A stretch of DNA of 64,000 nt from Corythucha ciliata (taxonomy: Eukaryota; Arthropoda; Insecta; Hemiptera; Tingidae). The translations under genes and the position numbers were made by a program. The stretch spans positions 27,752,940-27,816,939 of the forward strand of contig CM075940.1 in the NCBI GenBank assembly GCA_038030265.1, given 5' to 3'. Below the pieces are notes generated by a model, which saw nothing but the letters and a program-made list of their open reading frames with translations, was not told where the DNA came from and made no database searches. Below, piece by piece: positions 54,575-64,000 of this stretch (position 1 is the stretch's first letter; every line of letters begins with the position of its first letter).

Positions 54575-55818
54575 GTTGATCGTCCTTTAGCATCCTTTAG
54601 GGCCTGCTGGAACGCAGCACACCCTTTCCGACCTGCCGTATGAGTAGCTTCTAATCCAAGCTCTGTGCATAGTACACACTTCTCTACGCCCTTACATTCT
54701 GCCCCTTTGTGTCCCACCGATCCGCATCTGAAACAGACGTTCGCTCGGTTGGGGCCCGTACACCCTCTGGCTATGTGCCCGTACCCTAGGCAATTAAAAC
54801 ACCGAGGCACTTCCATCCTCTGTCTTATTCTGCAGTTAATCCAGCCGATACGAATTCTGGCCGTTGTTAGCAGTAATCTGGCCTCCTTCTCCGCTATCTC
54901 AACAACTGCCATTCGCAGCTGCTGGCTATTGGGGTTAGTTAGGAATATTTTCATCACCCCTTCTTTCCCTTGCAGTTTTCCTTCCAGAGCTTTCCTGACT
55001 TCTTCCTCCGTCGTTAGCGCGTCAAGATCCCGGATCTCGATGGTCATACGGTGAGCCAGATCCTTTACCGCCTCCGGATCGCCTATAGCTCCACAGACTG
55101 CGGCTCGAAATTGCTCTGAGAGCTCAGAAGTTCCCCCAAGCCCCAGCAACACGTCCCCCTTTACCGTCTTCCTAATTGACCGGATTTCCGTACTTGTATC
55201 CTCTGGTCTCACCTTCTCGCGAAGGTTCTTCAGGATGCCTGAGTATGTCAGGCTCTCCGACACCTTAATCACCAGAGCCTCCGGTCTTTTCCTGGATCGA
55301 CTTCTTTTTCTGTTCGTCTTCCCATCCTTAACTGCTTCTTGGCCCTTCTCCTTACTGTTCCACTCTATGTTTGCTTGTACACTCTTCTTTTTGGGGTCCT
55401 TCGCCTTTCTAACCGCCTTTCTGGAGTCGAGGACATCTGCCGTAGATGAAAGGCCAGCTACCGCATTCGTAGGTGCAACTCTCTTGGCGCCCCTGATTGT
55501 CACTCCTGAGTAGAACGTGGAGTCCGTAAATTCACTCTCACTTTCTCCAGTGCTGCAGACCTCGCTATGCACCTCCTTACACGGCCTCTTGCGTGACGGG
55601 CCCTTCCTTTCCTTCTGCGGTGACCACCTTATCGCCTGCTCAACCTCTGTCTTTAGTACCTCCCGGAGGGAGCTCTTCTTCTTAAGATTGGCATTAAGAG
55701 AGTCGTAAAGCTCTACCAAAAGTACCAGTGCGTCCTTGATGACCATGCTAACGTTCCTCTGCTGGTACTGATGGTCTAAAGGTATCAGAAGTGATAGAAT
55801 GTAATCTATGGATTTCAC
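54571..55818 (-). CDS. R1-like ORF1 (Gag-like, CCHC)
   Basis: The 415-residue frame is intact. It has a leucine-rich start, a long basic and serine-rich middle (KRKRSRSRKRPE-like at about residues 170-185), a region with ITIEIRDLDALTTEEEVRKA-like RRM-type spacing (about 250-330), and zinc knuckles CFNCLGYGHIARGC, CFRCGSVGHKGAEC and a longer CVLCTELGLEATH (about 340-400). It probably binds the element RNA. Its stop overlaps the ORF2 start as ATGA (54571-54574), so ORF2 may be translated by termination-reinitiation, as reported for the R1-clade element SART1. Confidence 0.88.
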   Translation of the reverse strand: MKSIDYILSLLIPLDHQYQQRNVSMVIKDALVLLVELYDSLNANLKKKSSLREVLKTEVEQAIRWSPQKERKGPSRKRPCKEVHSEVCSTGESESEFTDSTFYSGVTIRGAKRVAPTNAVAGLSSTADVLDSRKAVRKAKDPKKKSVQANIEWNSKEKGQEAVKDGKTNRKRSRSRKRPEALVIKVSESLTYSGILKNLREKVRPEDTSTEIRSIRKTVKGDVLLGLGGTSELSEQFRAAVCGAIGDPEAVKDLAHRMTIEIRDLDALTTEEEVRKALEGKLQGKEGVMKIFLTNPNSQQLRMAVVEIAEKEARLLLTTARIRIGWINCRIRQRMEVPRCFNCLGYGHIARGCTGPNRANVCFRCGSVGHKGAECKGVEKCVLCTELGLEATHTAGRKGCAAFQQALKDAKGRST

Positions 55819-56400
55819 TGATGTGAACTTCGTATCTATAGGAACTTTTATATGATATGTCTAATGCGGATTTAAGAACAATAACCAACTAACTACGCCT
55901 CTTGAAATAGGGGATGAATTTTTGCTGCAAAAATTGTTATCGCCCAGGTCGATGGAAAAGGTGTTTTTCAACAGAAAATCTGCGTTATTAACCGAATAGC
56001 CTAAATTTCTGTTCACTGCCACGCAGATCACTAATAGTTTTCACTAAATAACTTGCAATTTAGCCCACAGAATCTGCAGTTAATAAGGCAAGCGATATAT
56101 AAACAAGGTCTCATAATGGAAGGTTCAATTATGGTAAATTTTTGCAATAGGCCGTCACCCGGTGCGTTATATATCGAACTCATAGCGTTATAGTCATGGT
56201 GGCTTTTTAAAATAATTTCAGTCTGCTCGCGATTTATAAAGAAATTACGAGTATTTCTCTGTATGTAAATCAATCAACGGCGTGATTGATATCCCCTGTG
56301 CGGCTATTTTATTTGTATTCATTCCCTTTTCCCTCGGAGTGATCTCATAACATAATCGAGCATTGGTTCACCCCGAAAAAAAAGAAGAAAAAAACTCAAA
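55819..56400. other. Unassigned stretch between LINEs
   Basis: This may include the 5' UTR of the R1-like element (right of 55818, on the minus strand) and of the jockey-like element (left of 56401, on the plus strand). No motif is recognised. Confidence 0.35.
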
Positions 56401-57080
56401 ATGGATGATGAGGGGGACCCGTCGTCAAAAAAACTTAAGATAAACCATGCACCGCCGTTTTTAAGCTCCAACCCGCTCCAGCTAACTAAAGGAAACTACT
56501 TCAGATTCGCCAATTGAAAAGGCCGATAAGCCTCCACCAATTTATATTAAAAATTTCAATAATATCAATACATTTTTAAAAGAATGCTCCAAGTTAAATA
56601 TAACGGATTTCCCCCAGTGCACAAGCAACTTCAACAACAACCCCGGACTTCTTTTCAGCCGGTACAAAAAGCCAGCAAATCGCACCAACCCCTCCTCACG
56701 CCATCGCAGCCCTCCGCGCTCGTCATGTTCATCCGCCTCCTCCCCCCCCCCCAGCATCAAACGAATTCAATCAGGCTGAGACATACGCCAGTGTAGCGAA
56801 GGGGAACGATTCCACCATTGAAAATCTGATGAGTAAAATGGACTCACTTCTATCCCTTCTTCAACCCCTCGTTCAAACTCTTTGTACAAATCCCTTCAAC
56901 TTCAAACTCTCAGCAAAACTCATATTCATCAGCTTAAACCCTCAAAATCTGCACCTGGAATGCCCAAGGTGTAAACAATAAGACTCACGACTTGGAATTG
57001 TTCCTAAAAACCTATGAAATTGATATCGCACTACTATCAGAGACAAAATTAGCGCCCAATATCAACTTAGGTTCACTGTA
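56401..57080 (+). pseudogene. Jockey-like LINE 5' fragment (ORF1 and start of ORF2)
   Basis: ATG at 56401 opens MDDEGDPSSKKLKINHAPPF. After a frame change near 56510, IEKADKPPPIYIKNFNNINT and FLKECSKLNITDF follow, a jockey ORF1 pattern (PPPIYV-like before the RNA-binding region). The rest of ORF1 is deleted or scrambled: no CCHC is seen, though AETYASVAKGNDSTIENLMS, a segment usual near the ORF1 end, is present (about 56780-56835). Near 56945 a second frame reads ICTWNAQGVNNKTHDLELFL, then IDIALLSETKLAPN (to about 57055), the start of an AP endonuclease. It stops there, so the copy is 3'-truncated. Confidence 0.7.
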
Positions 57081-57954
57081 TAAATTAAAGTGTTAAGGGG
57101 GTATGAATTATAATATAGAAAATCTTATATACTTATTATTATACAGGGTGTCCAATAACGAGATGCTCAGAGAAAAACCTGAGTTTGGGGCCATCATTTG
57201 GGACCAAAATGCATATGTGACATTTTTAAAAATTCCTTTTAGTTTTCTCAGAATCGTCCATTTTACGTTATTTTGGCTTGTTGCTTCTTTTTTTAGAAAT
57301 GTGCATGTTGCAAGCCTCTTAATTCTTGCAAACCCAAAACTAAGGAGCTCGTTGGAAAGAGCACAAAATTTTCTTACAGAATAGTTCATTTAAATCATGA
57401 TTAAACTACATTTATTAGGCATGACAGAAGCTCAAACGGAAACAAACTTCATTTTTAAAAAATTTGGAAAATTCCGGACGTGATTTTCTAAACTTTCTTA
57501 AATTGTCGACTATTATTTTTACCGCTGGAAAAACTTCCTAATTTAGTGAGCTTTCGAATGATCTATTCACTTTTTGATATTCGTCCACTTTGGTGGGAGA
57601 AATTAGGCAAAATGTCTGAAAAACCTCAGGTGACACGAGCAAAATGGGTTACATGAGACATATTTTTTTCGGGTGTTTTTTCACTGAAATTGGTTTTCAA
57701 CAGGAACAACGATCTGAAAACGACTGTGTATGTTTATGTAGAACCGGTGACCAAAGAGGAGAGCGCCTCTAGGCAAGAAAGTGGCCCTAAAAATTGCACC
57801 GGAACTAACATGACAATTTTCTCTGCTGCATTCTCCTCGCAGCTCTCCTCTTTATTCACCGCTCTTACATAAACATACCCTAAGGGGAAATAAAGATAAT
57901 TTATGCTATCCAAGCTTTCTTGAGTCAGTAATGAAGAGGAGGGGCAAGAAGTAA
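57081..57954. other. Unassigned stretch
   Basis: TATACAGGGTGTCCAATAAC at about 57143 resembles the ACAGGGTGT ends of common insect repeats. The right part probably contains the 3' UTR of the I-like LINE. A short direct repeat, AAGTAATGAGTCG, occurs twice near 57964 and 57987, just inside the LINE. Confidence 0.4.
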
Positions 57955-60900
57955 TCAGGCGTATAAGTAATGAGTCGCATAAGCAATAAGTAATGAGTCG
58001 ACTTCCCCACATGTATCACATTTATCATTAGCGACCTTGCCAATTCTGTGTAAGTATTGTTGGCAGATTCCATGGTTGAATTTCAGTCTGAAAATGATGC
58101 GAGAGAACTCTTTTTTCCGATCAATACTCCTAAACCAGACGTTTCGTCGTACGAGTGGGAACATATTTTTATAAAATGAGCCAACTCTGTCATTACTCCG
58201 ATACACCTTTTGCCATTGCTCAAGCATACTACCGAGTGCCAGTTCCCAGAAATCTGTGTTCGGTAGCAGCAGATCAATCTGTTCGCCCGATATCGTTCCG
58301 ATCCTAGCTAATTCATCCGCACGTGAATTGCCCCTCACCCCAATATGTCCACGTATCCAAACTAACACTACTGCTACTCCTTTTTCTTCTAAAATGTTCA
58401 CAAGATGAATTATTTCTGTGGCAATATAGGAGACTTTCGAGGAGTAAGCGAAATATTTTAGAGCACGGACTGCACTTAGCCTGTCCGTGATAATAACAAT
58501 CTTTTGGCCGTGCAAAGTACCAGCATATTTCAAAGCTTCTAAAATCGCTGTAAGTTCAGCCGTAAAAACAGAACTATTTTCCGGTAGCTTAAACATGAAT
58601 TCCTTGTCGTTAATCGGATCGAACACTCCACAACCGATTTTTCCGTCTAACCTGGATCCATCGGTGAACACCAAATGAAAACCCAATAGTAGCCTACATA
58701 CCTTATCTTCGAAAGCCTGATTTACCATTATAGAGTTGTGATATGGCTCAAGGTCTAACTCAAGAGTATTAACTTTATAGTTCAACATGTATTCGTACTC
58801 GAAAATTTGGAGTTTCTTTGACTGTTTTATTCGACCGGAGGCTTTCGAGAAGTGCGTGAAACTGGCACACAATAATGGAGATGCTTTCTTTCGGCGGTAT
58901 GCACTGGTTAGATCCTGAATTGCAAGGGAACAAATTTTAATCATAATGCTCGATTCAAAAGCCCTGAGTTTAAAGAAAAATCTATCCGCCAACAATCTCC
59001 TTCTCAAGGATAACTGGCGTGGATTTCAATAACCCAAGGCAAAATCTTAAGCATTTGTTTTGAATTTTGTCTAGCCCACTTAAGCTAGTTTTGGATGCAT
59101 TTCCATAAAACATACAGCCGTAGTCCATAATTGACCGCACACACGCTTTGTAAAACAGGATCGCAATATTGGGATCAGCACCCCAGTGTAAACTTGTGAC
59201 CATCCGAAGGATGTTAACTACTTTTTCGGTACGATCGCAAACGTATTTTATATGGGATTTCCATCGTAAGCCCTTATCAATGAACATACCCAAAAATCGA
59301 ACTTTAGTCTGAACTTTGAATGTCCACCCTCCTAGGATGACCTGAGGGTCAATAATCACGTTGCGTCTACGAGCAAAAAGGCAGCAACTTGATTTTTGGG
59401 TAGAGATTTCCAGCCCTACTTCAGTACACCAAGTATTGAAATGGGTCATCGTCTGGTCCAATTTATTGATACACTCTGATATGGTGTCGCTCGAGACGTA
59501 CAAGCAGATGTCATCTGCATATTGAAGAATCTTGACTCCTGGAACCAGAATATCTTCAATATCCGAAACATAGATACTGTAGAGGAGTGGACTGAGAATA
59601 TCCCCCTGAGGAAGGCCCTGATTAGCAACTCTAGGACCGATCCAAACATCATTCAAGCGAACATCGCCTTCCTTTCATTAAGGAAATGATATTGTGGCAA
59701 ACTCGACTTGGTATTCCCAATTGAACCATCTTTTTTTGCAGTAGAGATAGCACAACATGATCATAAGCTCCTTGGATATCAAGAAATAGCCCAAGAGTAA
59801 CTTTTCTATTGGTGAAGCCTATATCTATATCAGTTACTAAATGAGCGAGGCTGCAGTATGTTGATTTCCCACGACGAAACCCGTATTGCGAGTCAGGAAT
59901 TTTATCGTTCGACTCCAGCCACCACTCTAATCTGTTTTTTACCATGCGTTCAAAGGTCTTCATAAAGCAAGACGATAAGGAAATTGGCCGATATGAGTCG
60001 CTCAAGTTAGGTGGTTTCTGCGGCTTAAGTAATGGAATTACTGCGAACTCCTTCCAGTCATCCGGAAAGGACCCCGAGTGCCACATTTCATTAAAAATAC
60101 GAAGAAGGATATATTGCGCTTGTAATGGCAGATTTGCAATTATTGGGTAAGTGGATTAGATCCATACCCGGCGACGTATTGTTTCTGCTTATCAACACCT
60201 TTTGTAATTCTGTGATATTGAATGGTTGCGACAAACTGTTATCCGGCATATATTGTGCCTCGGTAATGCTTGCAATCGCTGGCTCATGTACAACAAAATC
60301 TGGAGTGAGCTTTTCAAGAAATTCCTGTGTCCAGGGTCCCTCCAAAGATATAGGGATATTTTGAGTTTTCCTGTTTTTCAACTTCTTAATGGAGGACCAA
60401 ATCTGTTTTATAGGTGTGCTTCGATTGAGGTTGTTGCAAAATTGTTCCCACGAGTTGCGCTTAGCTTGTTTAATGATTTTTTTAGCGTCGGCTGACTTCC
60501 TGAGGTACACAGTGAAGTTTGTGAGACTTGCCCGGTTCTTGTATGCCTCATAGGCTGTTTTCCTTTCACTTATTGCTCTCGAACAGCCAGCCGTCCACCA
60601 AACATTACCCGCATTGGGGTTGATTCTATTTTTGTATAGTTTTAATGTGGCATTGCAACCCTCAACGATAATATCTTTTAACTGTTTATAATTCATATTA
60701 GCAATATTGTCACTAATTCTTTCCAGGGAATTGGACACATATTTCTCGAAAGACTTCCAGTCAGCTTTTTCTGTTATCCATTTCTTGGACCGAACAACTT
60801 TATATTTAACAAGCGACGCTAATGATGTACTCTTAATTAGAATTGGTAAGTGATCTGAACCCATTGGATCATGTTTGACCTGCCAATCGAACATGGTGGT

Positions 60901-61501
60901 TACGTCGACTGAGCAAAAGCTCAAGTCCAACGCTGAAACTGATGACTGATTCACCGAATTAACATAAATATGAGTTCCATCATTTAAGAAAATGAGATTT
61001 GAATCTTGTAAAGCTTGCATCAGGCTTCTTCCCTTCGTATCGGTCCATGAGGACCCGAACCCGGTATGGTGACAATTCAAGTCACCTAGGAACAAAACTG
61101 GCCTCGAGAAGCTGTGAAAAAAGGTGATGGTAAGAAATATTATTTGTAGGGCTGTTGTACACAGATACAATGGTGATTTTGGAATTTCCATCATGATTCA
61201 GAGGGATAGTAACACTAACGTGCAGCACACCTTCAATTGAAATTAAAGGTGTGCAATCCTGGCTTGGGATGTTATCCCTAATTAATACTGCTACTCCTGA
61301 ATGCCCATCATCCCTGTCTCTGCGGAATAAATTAAAGCCCTGAAAGGAATAGAAAGTGTTAGGCTTAAACCATGTCTCAGACAAAGCAATTACATTAATT
61401 CCATTTATAGAAGCATACCGTTCAAGTTCACGTATCTTTTCGACTACTGAGAGCGCATTCCACTGGAAAATGTTCAATGAACTGTTCAAATATGTTACCA
61501 T
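57955..61501 (-). pseudogene. I-like ORF2: endonuclease, RT and RNase H (multiple frameshifts)
   Basis: Endonuclease: IFQWNALSVVEKI, IALSETWF (61501-61380), then in the next frame LFLGDLNCHHTGFGSSW and MGSDHLPILI (about 61090-60840). RT: PLLKPQKPPNLSDSYRPISL (about 60020), YGFRRGKST, LFLDIQGAYDHV, GLPQGDILSPLLYSIYV and the catalytic ILQYADDICLY (about 59525). RNase H: VFTDGSRLDGKIGCGVF, SVFTAELTAILEALKY, IITDRLSAVRAL and WIRGHIGVRGNSRADELAR (about 58680-58300). The usual Ser after the third Asp is Arg here. A final CDTCGEVD (about 58015) starts a zinc block whose later ligands are lost. Frameshifts lie near 61150, 60150, 59652 and 58990. Confidence 0.88.
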
Positions 61502-61569
61502 TTTACAATCCTAAGAAAATGAATGTATACTTATGTTTTTAGGTACTATTATTTATATTTGTATTCGCA

Positions 61570-62895
61570 TCAGGGATAAAGTGCATTCACTTTATCTCTA
61601 ATTAAATTTTTCACTTTATCATCATCCAAATCCTTATTTTCTACCTGTCGTAAATCTTGGATAATGATATATATAATATCAAGTATCTCGTTCAGGATAC
61701 CTCCACCCCCCATCCCGTCCTCTCTATGAGAATAAGTGGACGGGGAAGAGAGGGCATTCAATTTCATTAACCCTCCTGTCGTATTCTTCGGCATCAGTTG
61801 ACTAGAAGATATCACTGGGCTAAGATTTTTGTTTACAGGGGCTGAAGTTGGTGGAGAAAAATATCGTGAACGTTTAACACTCCTTTTATATGAACTTGTA
61901 GAAGCCAAAGTTCTACCCTCTGTCCATGAGTTAGACGATCTCAAATTTGGAAAAGCTGTGGGGTCCGCAAGCGATGGTGGTTTCGCTGCCACATTGGCAA
62001 ATGAATGACCATCCAGCAAATTTATAGCCTCAGAATACGACACATTTTTTTCAGCCATGATATTTTTAATTGTTTTTTCTCTCTCAAATATCGGACAGAG
62101 ACTCTTATTATTGGCTCCATGATCAGAACCCTTGCAATTTGTGCATTTCATTTCATTATTTTGACATGTTTTAGATTCGTGGTCCTCACCGCACTTTTCA
62201 CACCTCACATGACTTTTACATTGGTCGGCGAAGTGACCAAATCGTAGGCAGTTCTTGCATTGGACAACATTCGGAATAAACGGAGTGACTTCGCAAGCCG
62301 TATGATATATAAACACACACGACGGTAAACTCTGTCCCCTAACAGTCAGCAGAACGGACTGCGTAGGAATGTTTTTACTCTGCTGTGATAACTTGTCAAC
62401 TATTCGCCTTGTTAGCCGTTTTACATTTAAAACCTCAATATTTCCGTAAGAAGTGAAAACATTTTCTTTGATTTCCTCTTCTGTTAGCTGTGTGTCAAGT
62501 CCCCGCACAACCCCCCGTCTCATCAGTAGATGTCTCGGGATGTAAACACTGAATCCTTTATCTTTTAGAGATTCCGACAAAAGTAATTTATTAGCTGAGG
62601 TAGTATTTGAACATTCGACTCGAATTCTATTCATGCCCACTTTTTTAATTTGAATAATCTTTTGTGGCACTTCCTTGCAGCTCGTATGTATAAGTTTTCC
62701 AATAGACATTGGGTGTAGCCGACTTATTCCTTCTTTTTTTTCATTCCTACTTTCAATTAAAACATAAAAGGGTCCTGGGTCAGCAGCCTCAAATTTCATT
62801 AAATTCATTGTACCACCATCCTCTTCTGTCATATCAACATCAACTATTTTATCGGGCGGAGCCTTTTCCGTCCCTATTCCTTCCTTCTCCTTCAT
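61570..62895 (-). CDS. I-like ORF1 (Gag-like, CCHC)
   Basis: The 441-residue frame is intact, with ATG at 62893-62895. A region around residues 105-185 (PRHLLMRRGVVRGLDTQLTE, then YGNIEVLNVKRLTRR) has the RRM-like spacing of I-type ORF1 proteins. Zinc knuckles follow: CKNCLRFGHFADQC, CEKCGEDHESKTC and CTNCKGSDHGANNKSLC (about 225-280). The next segment, VSYSEAINLLDGHSFANVAA, is a usual landmark after the knuckles. The tail is serine- and proline-rich. The role is probably RNA binding and chaperoning of the element transcript. The ORF1-ORF2 gap is about 70 bp. Confidence 0.88.
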   Translation of the reverse strand: MKEKEGIGTEKAPPDKIVDVDMTEEDGGTMNLMKFEAADPGPFYVLIESRNEKKEGISRLHPMSIGKLIHTSCKEVPQKIIQIKKVGMNRIRVECSNTTSANKLLLSESLKDKGFSVYIPRHLLMRRGVVRGLDTQLTEEEIKENVFTSYGNIEVLNVKRLTRRIVDKLSQQSKNIPTQSVLLTVRGQSLPSCVFIYHTACEVTPFIPNVVQCKNCLRFGHFADQCKSHVRCEKCGEDHESKTCQNNEMKCTNCKGSDHGANNKSLCPIFEREKTIKNIMAEKNVSYSEAINLLDGHSFANVAAKPPSLADPTAFPNLRSSNSWTEGRTLASTSSYKRSVKRSRYFSPPTSAPVNKNLSPVISSSQLMPKNTTGGLMKLNALSSPSTYSHREDGMGGGGILNEILDIIYIIIQDLRQVENKDLDDDKVKNLIRDKVNALYP

Positions 62896-63089
62896 AATAG
62901 TTCAACTTAAACTGCCTCTTCTCAAGATTATTTGCGTACGCAATAAAATAATACAAAAATGAAACGAAATAAAATAAAATATGGTCCTTCAAAAATCAGA
63001 AAAAAAGAAAAAGGAGAGAAAAAAAAAGAAAAACTGTGTTTACTTCCCTGTGGCGATTGCTGTTTATAGGAGAGATAAGACAGACCTAA
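62896..63089. other. A-rich stretch between the I-like LINE and a T1 array
   Basis: This contains long A-rich runs near 62940-63035 on the plus strand. It may be 5' UTR of the LINE, but nothing defines the end. Confidence 0.35.
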
Positions 63090-64000
63090 AAACGACCTTT
63101 CACGCGCAATTTTAGCTGCAAAGCAGCGTTTTTATCCTATGTTAGCGATTTTCTCCAATTTTTGCAATGAATTGAAGTTTTCCTCGATTTTTGCAACAAA
63201 TTAGCGATTTTTTACCTTTTCAGCAGTGAATTAGCACTTTGAGCTGCAAGTATTAGCGTTTTTCGATAATTTCAGCCGCGCTAATTATTAGTGATTTTTT
63301 TTCAACTTTAAGCTATGGACTAGCGCTTTTTTTCAGGTTTACGCTCGAAGTTGCCTTCAGAAGCAACAGATTATTGTCTTTCGCTGAATTTTAGCCCCGA
63401 GTCAGCGTTATTACTACAAATTTTAGTCGTTAATTGGCGTTTTGTCTAATATAGCCGTAAATTAGCCGATTTTTTTTTCATTTGAATCTGCGAATGAACG
63501 TTTTTTCTAGACTTTATGCACAAATTATCGGGTTTTTTACAATTTTAGCTGCGAATTAGTTATCTACCTATTCTTTTTAATTAAGTCCGCGAAATAGGAT
63601 TGTTGAAAGGGGTTTGATGTTAAAGTTTATAGCCGCTAAGTAGCGCTTTTTGTTAGCGAATTAGCTATTTTTCTCAATTTTTGCCGTGGATTAGTGTATG
63701 TCCCAATTTTAGCAGATAATTAGCCATTCTTCTCAATTCTAGTCGAGAATTAGCATTTTTCAAAAATTAGCTGTGAATTAGTCGCTTTTCACTTTTTTAT
63801 CCGTGAATGGGCGATTTTTTGCAATTTCATTCGCGAATTTGTCTTTCTAAATTTTAGCCCCGAATTAGCGTGGTTTTTTTTATCGTATAGCTTTAGCGGG
63901 TTTTCTTGCCTTTTAGCGCTTGCAGAAAAGCAAAAACTGGGCCACGTCTCAATTTTAAAAACAGCAAATTAGCGTTTTTTCTTCATTTTAGGCATAAAGT
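63090..64000 (+). repeat. T1 array, forward, running off the window
   Basis: Diverged units of AATTAGCG and TTTTTCTCAATTTTAGCC-like words run to the last base. No element end is visible on either side. Confidence 0.75.

Larger units (their letters stand above)
51585..55818 (-). mobile_element. R1-like LINE, nearly intact
   Basis: Two overlapping ORFs run on the minus strand. ORF1 is complete and has CCHC knuckles; ORF2 carries an APE-type endonuclease, RT and a C-terminal zinc region but no RNase H, the R1-clade layout. ORF2 has one indel in an A10 run and one stop. No target duplication or tail could be defined, and R1's usual 28S rRNA target is not visible on either side. Confidence 0.88.
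57955..62895 (-). mobile_element. I-like LINE, near full length but with several frameshifts
   Basis: On the minus strand an intact ORF1 (62895-61570) is followed by ORF2 with endonuclease, RT and RNase H, the I-clade order. ORF2 is broken into at least five frames, at about 61150, 60150, 59652 and 58990. No target duplication or (TAA)n tail could be defined. The left side of the element is in 57.1-57.95 kb. Confidence 0.85.

Noticed and set aside
52803..55708. Several plus-strand frames of 62-154 residues
   Set aside because: All are antisense shadows of the R1-like ORF1 and ORF2.
63090..64000. Telomeric repeat (TTAGG-like)
   Set aside because: The recurring TTAGCG word sits in ~30-bp units and never forms tandem TTAGG or TTAGGG.

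Overview
The window is eukaryotic repeat-rich DNA, most likely from an arthropod, probably an insect. This rests on the mix of R1-like, I-like and jockey-like LINEs, a tRNA-Ser-primed Ty3/gypsy element, and hAT, Tc1/mariner-like and Harbinger-like DNA elements; the species cannot be fixed from the sequence. I found no convincing host gene, rRNA or CRISPR array. Every long reading frame that I can name belongs to a transposable element, and most are broken.

Layout from left to right. 1-3.1 kb is mostly unassigned, with a transposase scrap at its left edge. 3.1-4.4 kb is an internally deleted gypsy element with target duplications. 5.07-7.62 kb is a 2.5-kb non-autonomous hAT-type element filled with a degenerate satellite-like array. 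7.7-8.7 kb is a LINE 3' remnant. 9.5-12.2 kb holds a tRNA-like tandem unit, a hAT transposase tail and a second array type. 12.2-13.2 kb is a gag-RT deletion remnant. 17.4-20.1 kb is a large inverted-repeat element containing a TTAA-flanked palindrome and two array types. 24.6-31.6 kb is a young, structurally complete 7-kb gypsy element. 32.5-36.5 kb is a pile of arrays, a second tRNA-like tandem unit and two inverted-repeat elements. 39.5-42.7 kb holds two LINE remnants in opposite orientation. 45.7-50.6 kb is arrays, a 12-bp minisatellite and a 140-bp MITE. 51.6-55.8 kb is a nearly intact R1-like LINE. 56.4-57.1 kb is the 5' end of a jockey-like LINE. 57.9-62.9 kb is a broken I-like LINE. 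63.1-64 kb is another array running off the window.

The most unusual theme is a set of degenerate short-period arrays (periods about 18-20 and 30-31 bp, by eye). I call them T1 to T6. They recur in both orientations, are found inside DNA transposons, sometimes switch strand in mid-array, and serve as targets for MITEs. This suggests that non-autonomous, Foldback-like DNA elements built from tandem repeats make up much of the window. Long G/C homopolymers (8-14 nt) are also unusually frequent, and at least one sits at a conserved position in two copies of the same repeat family.
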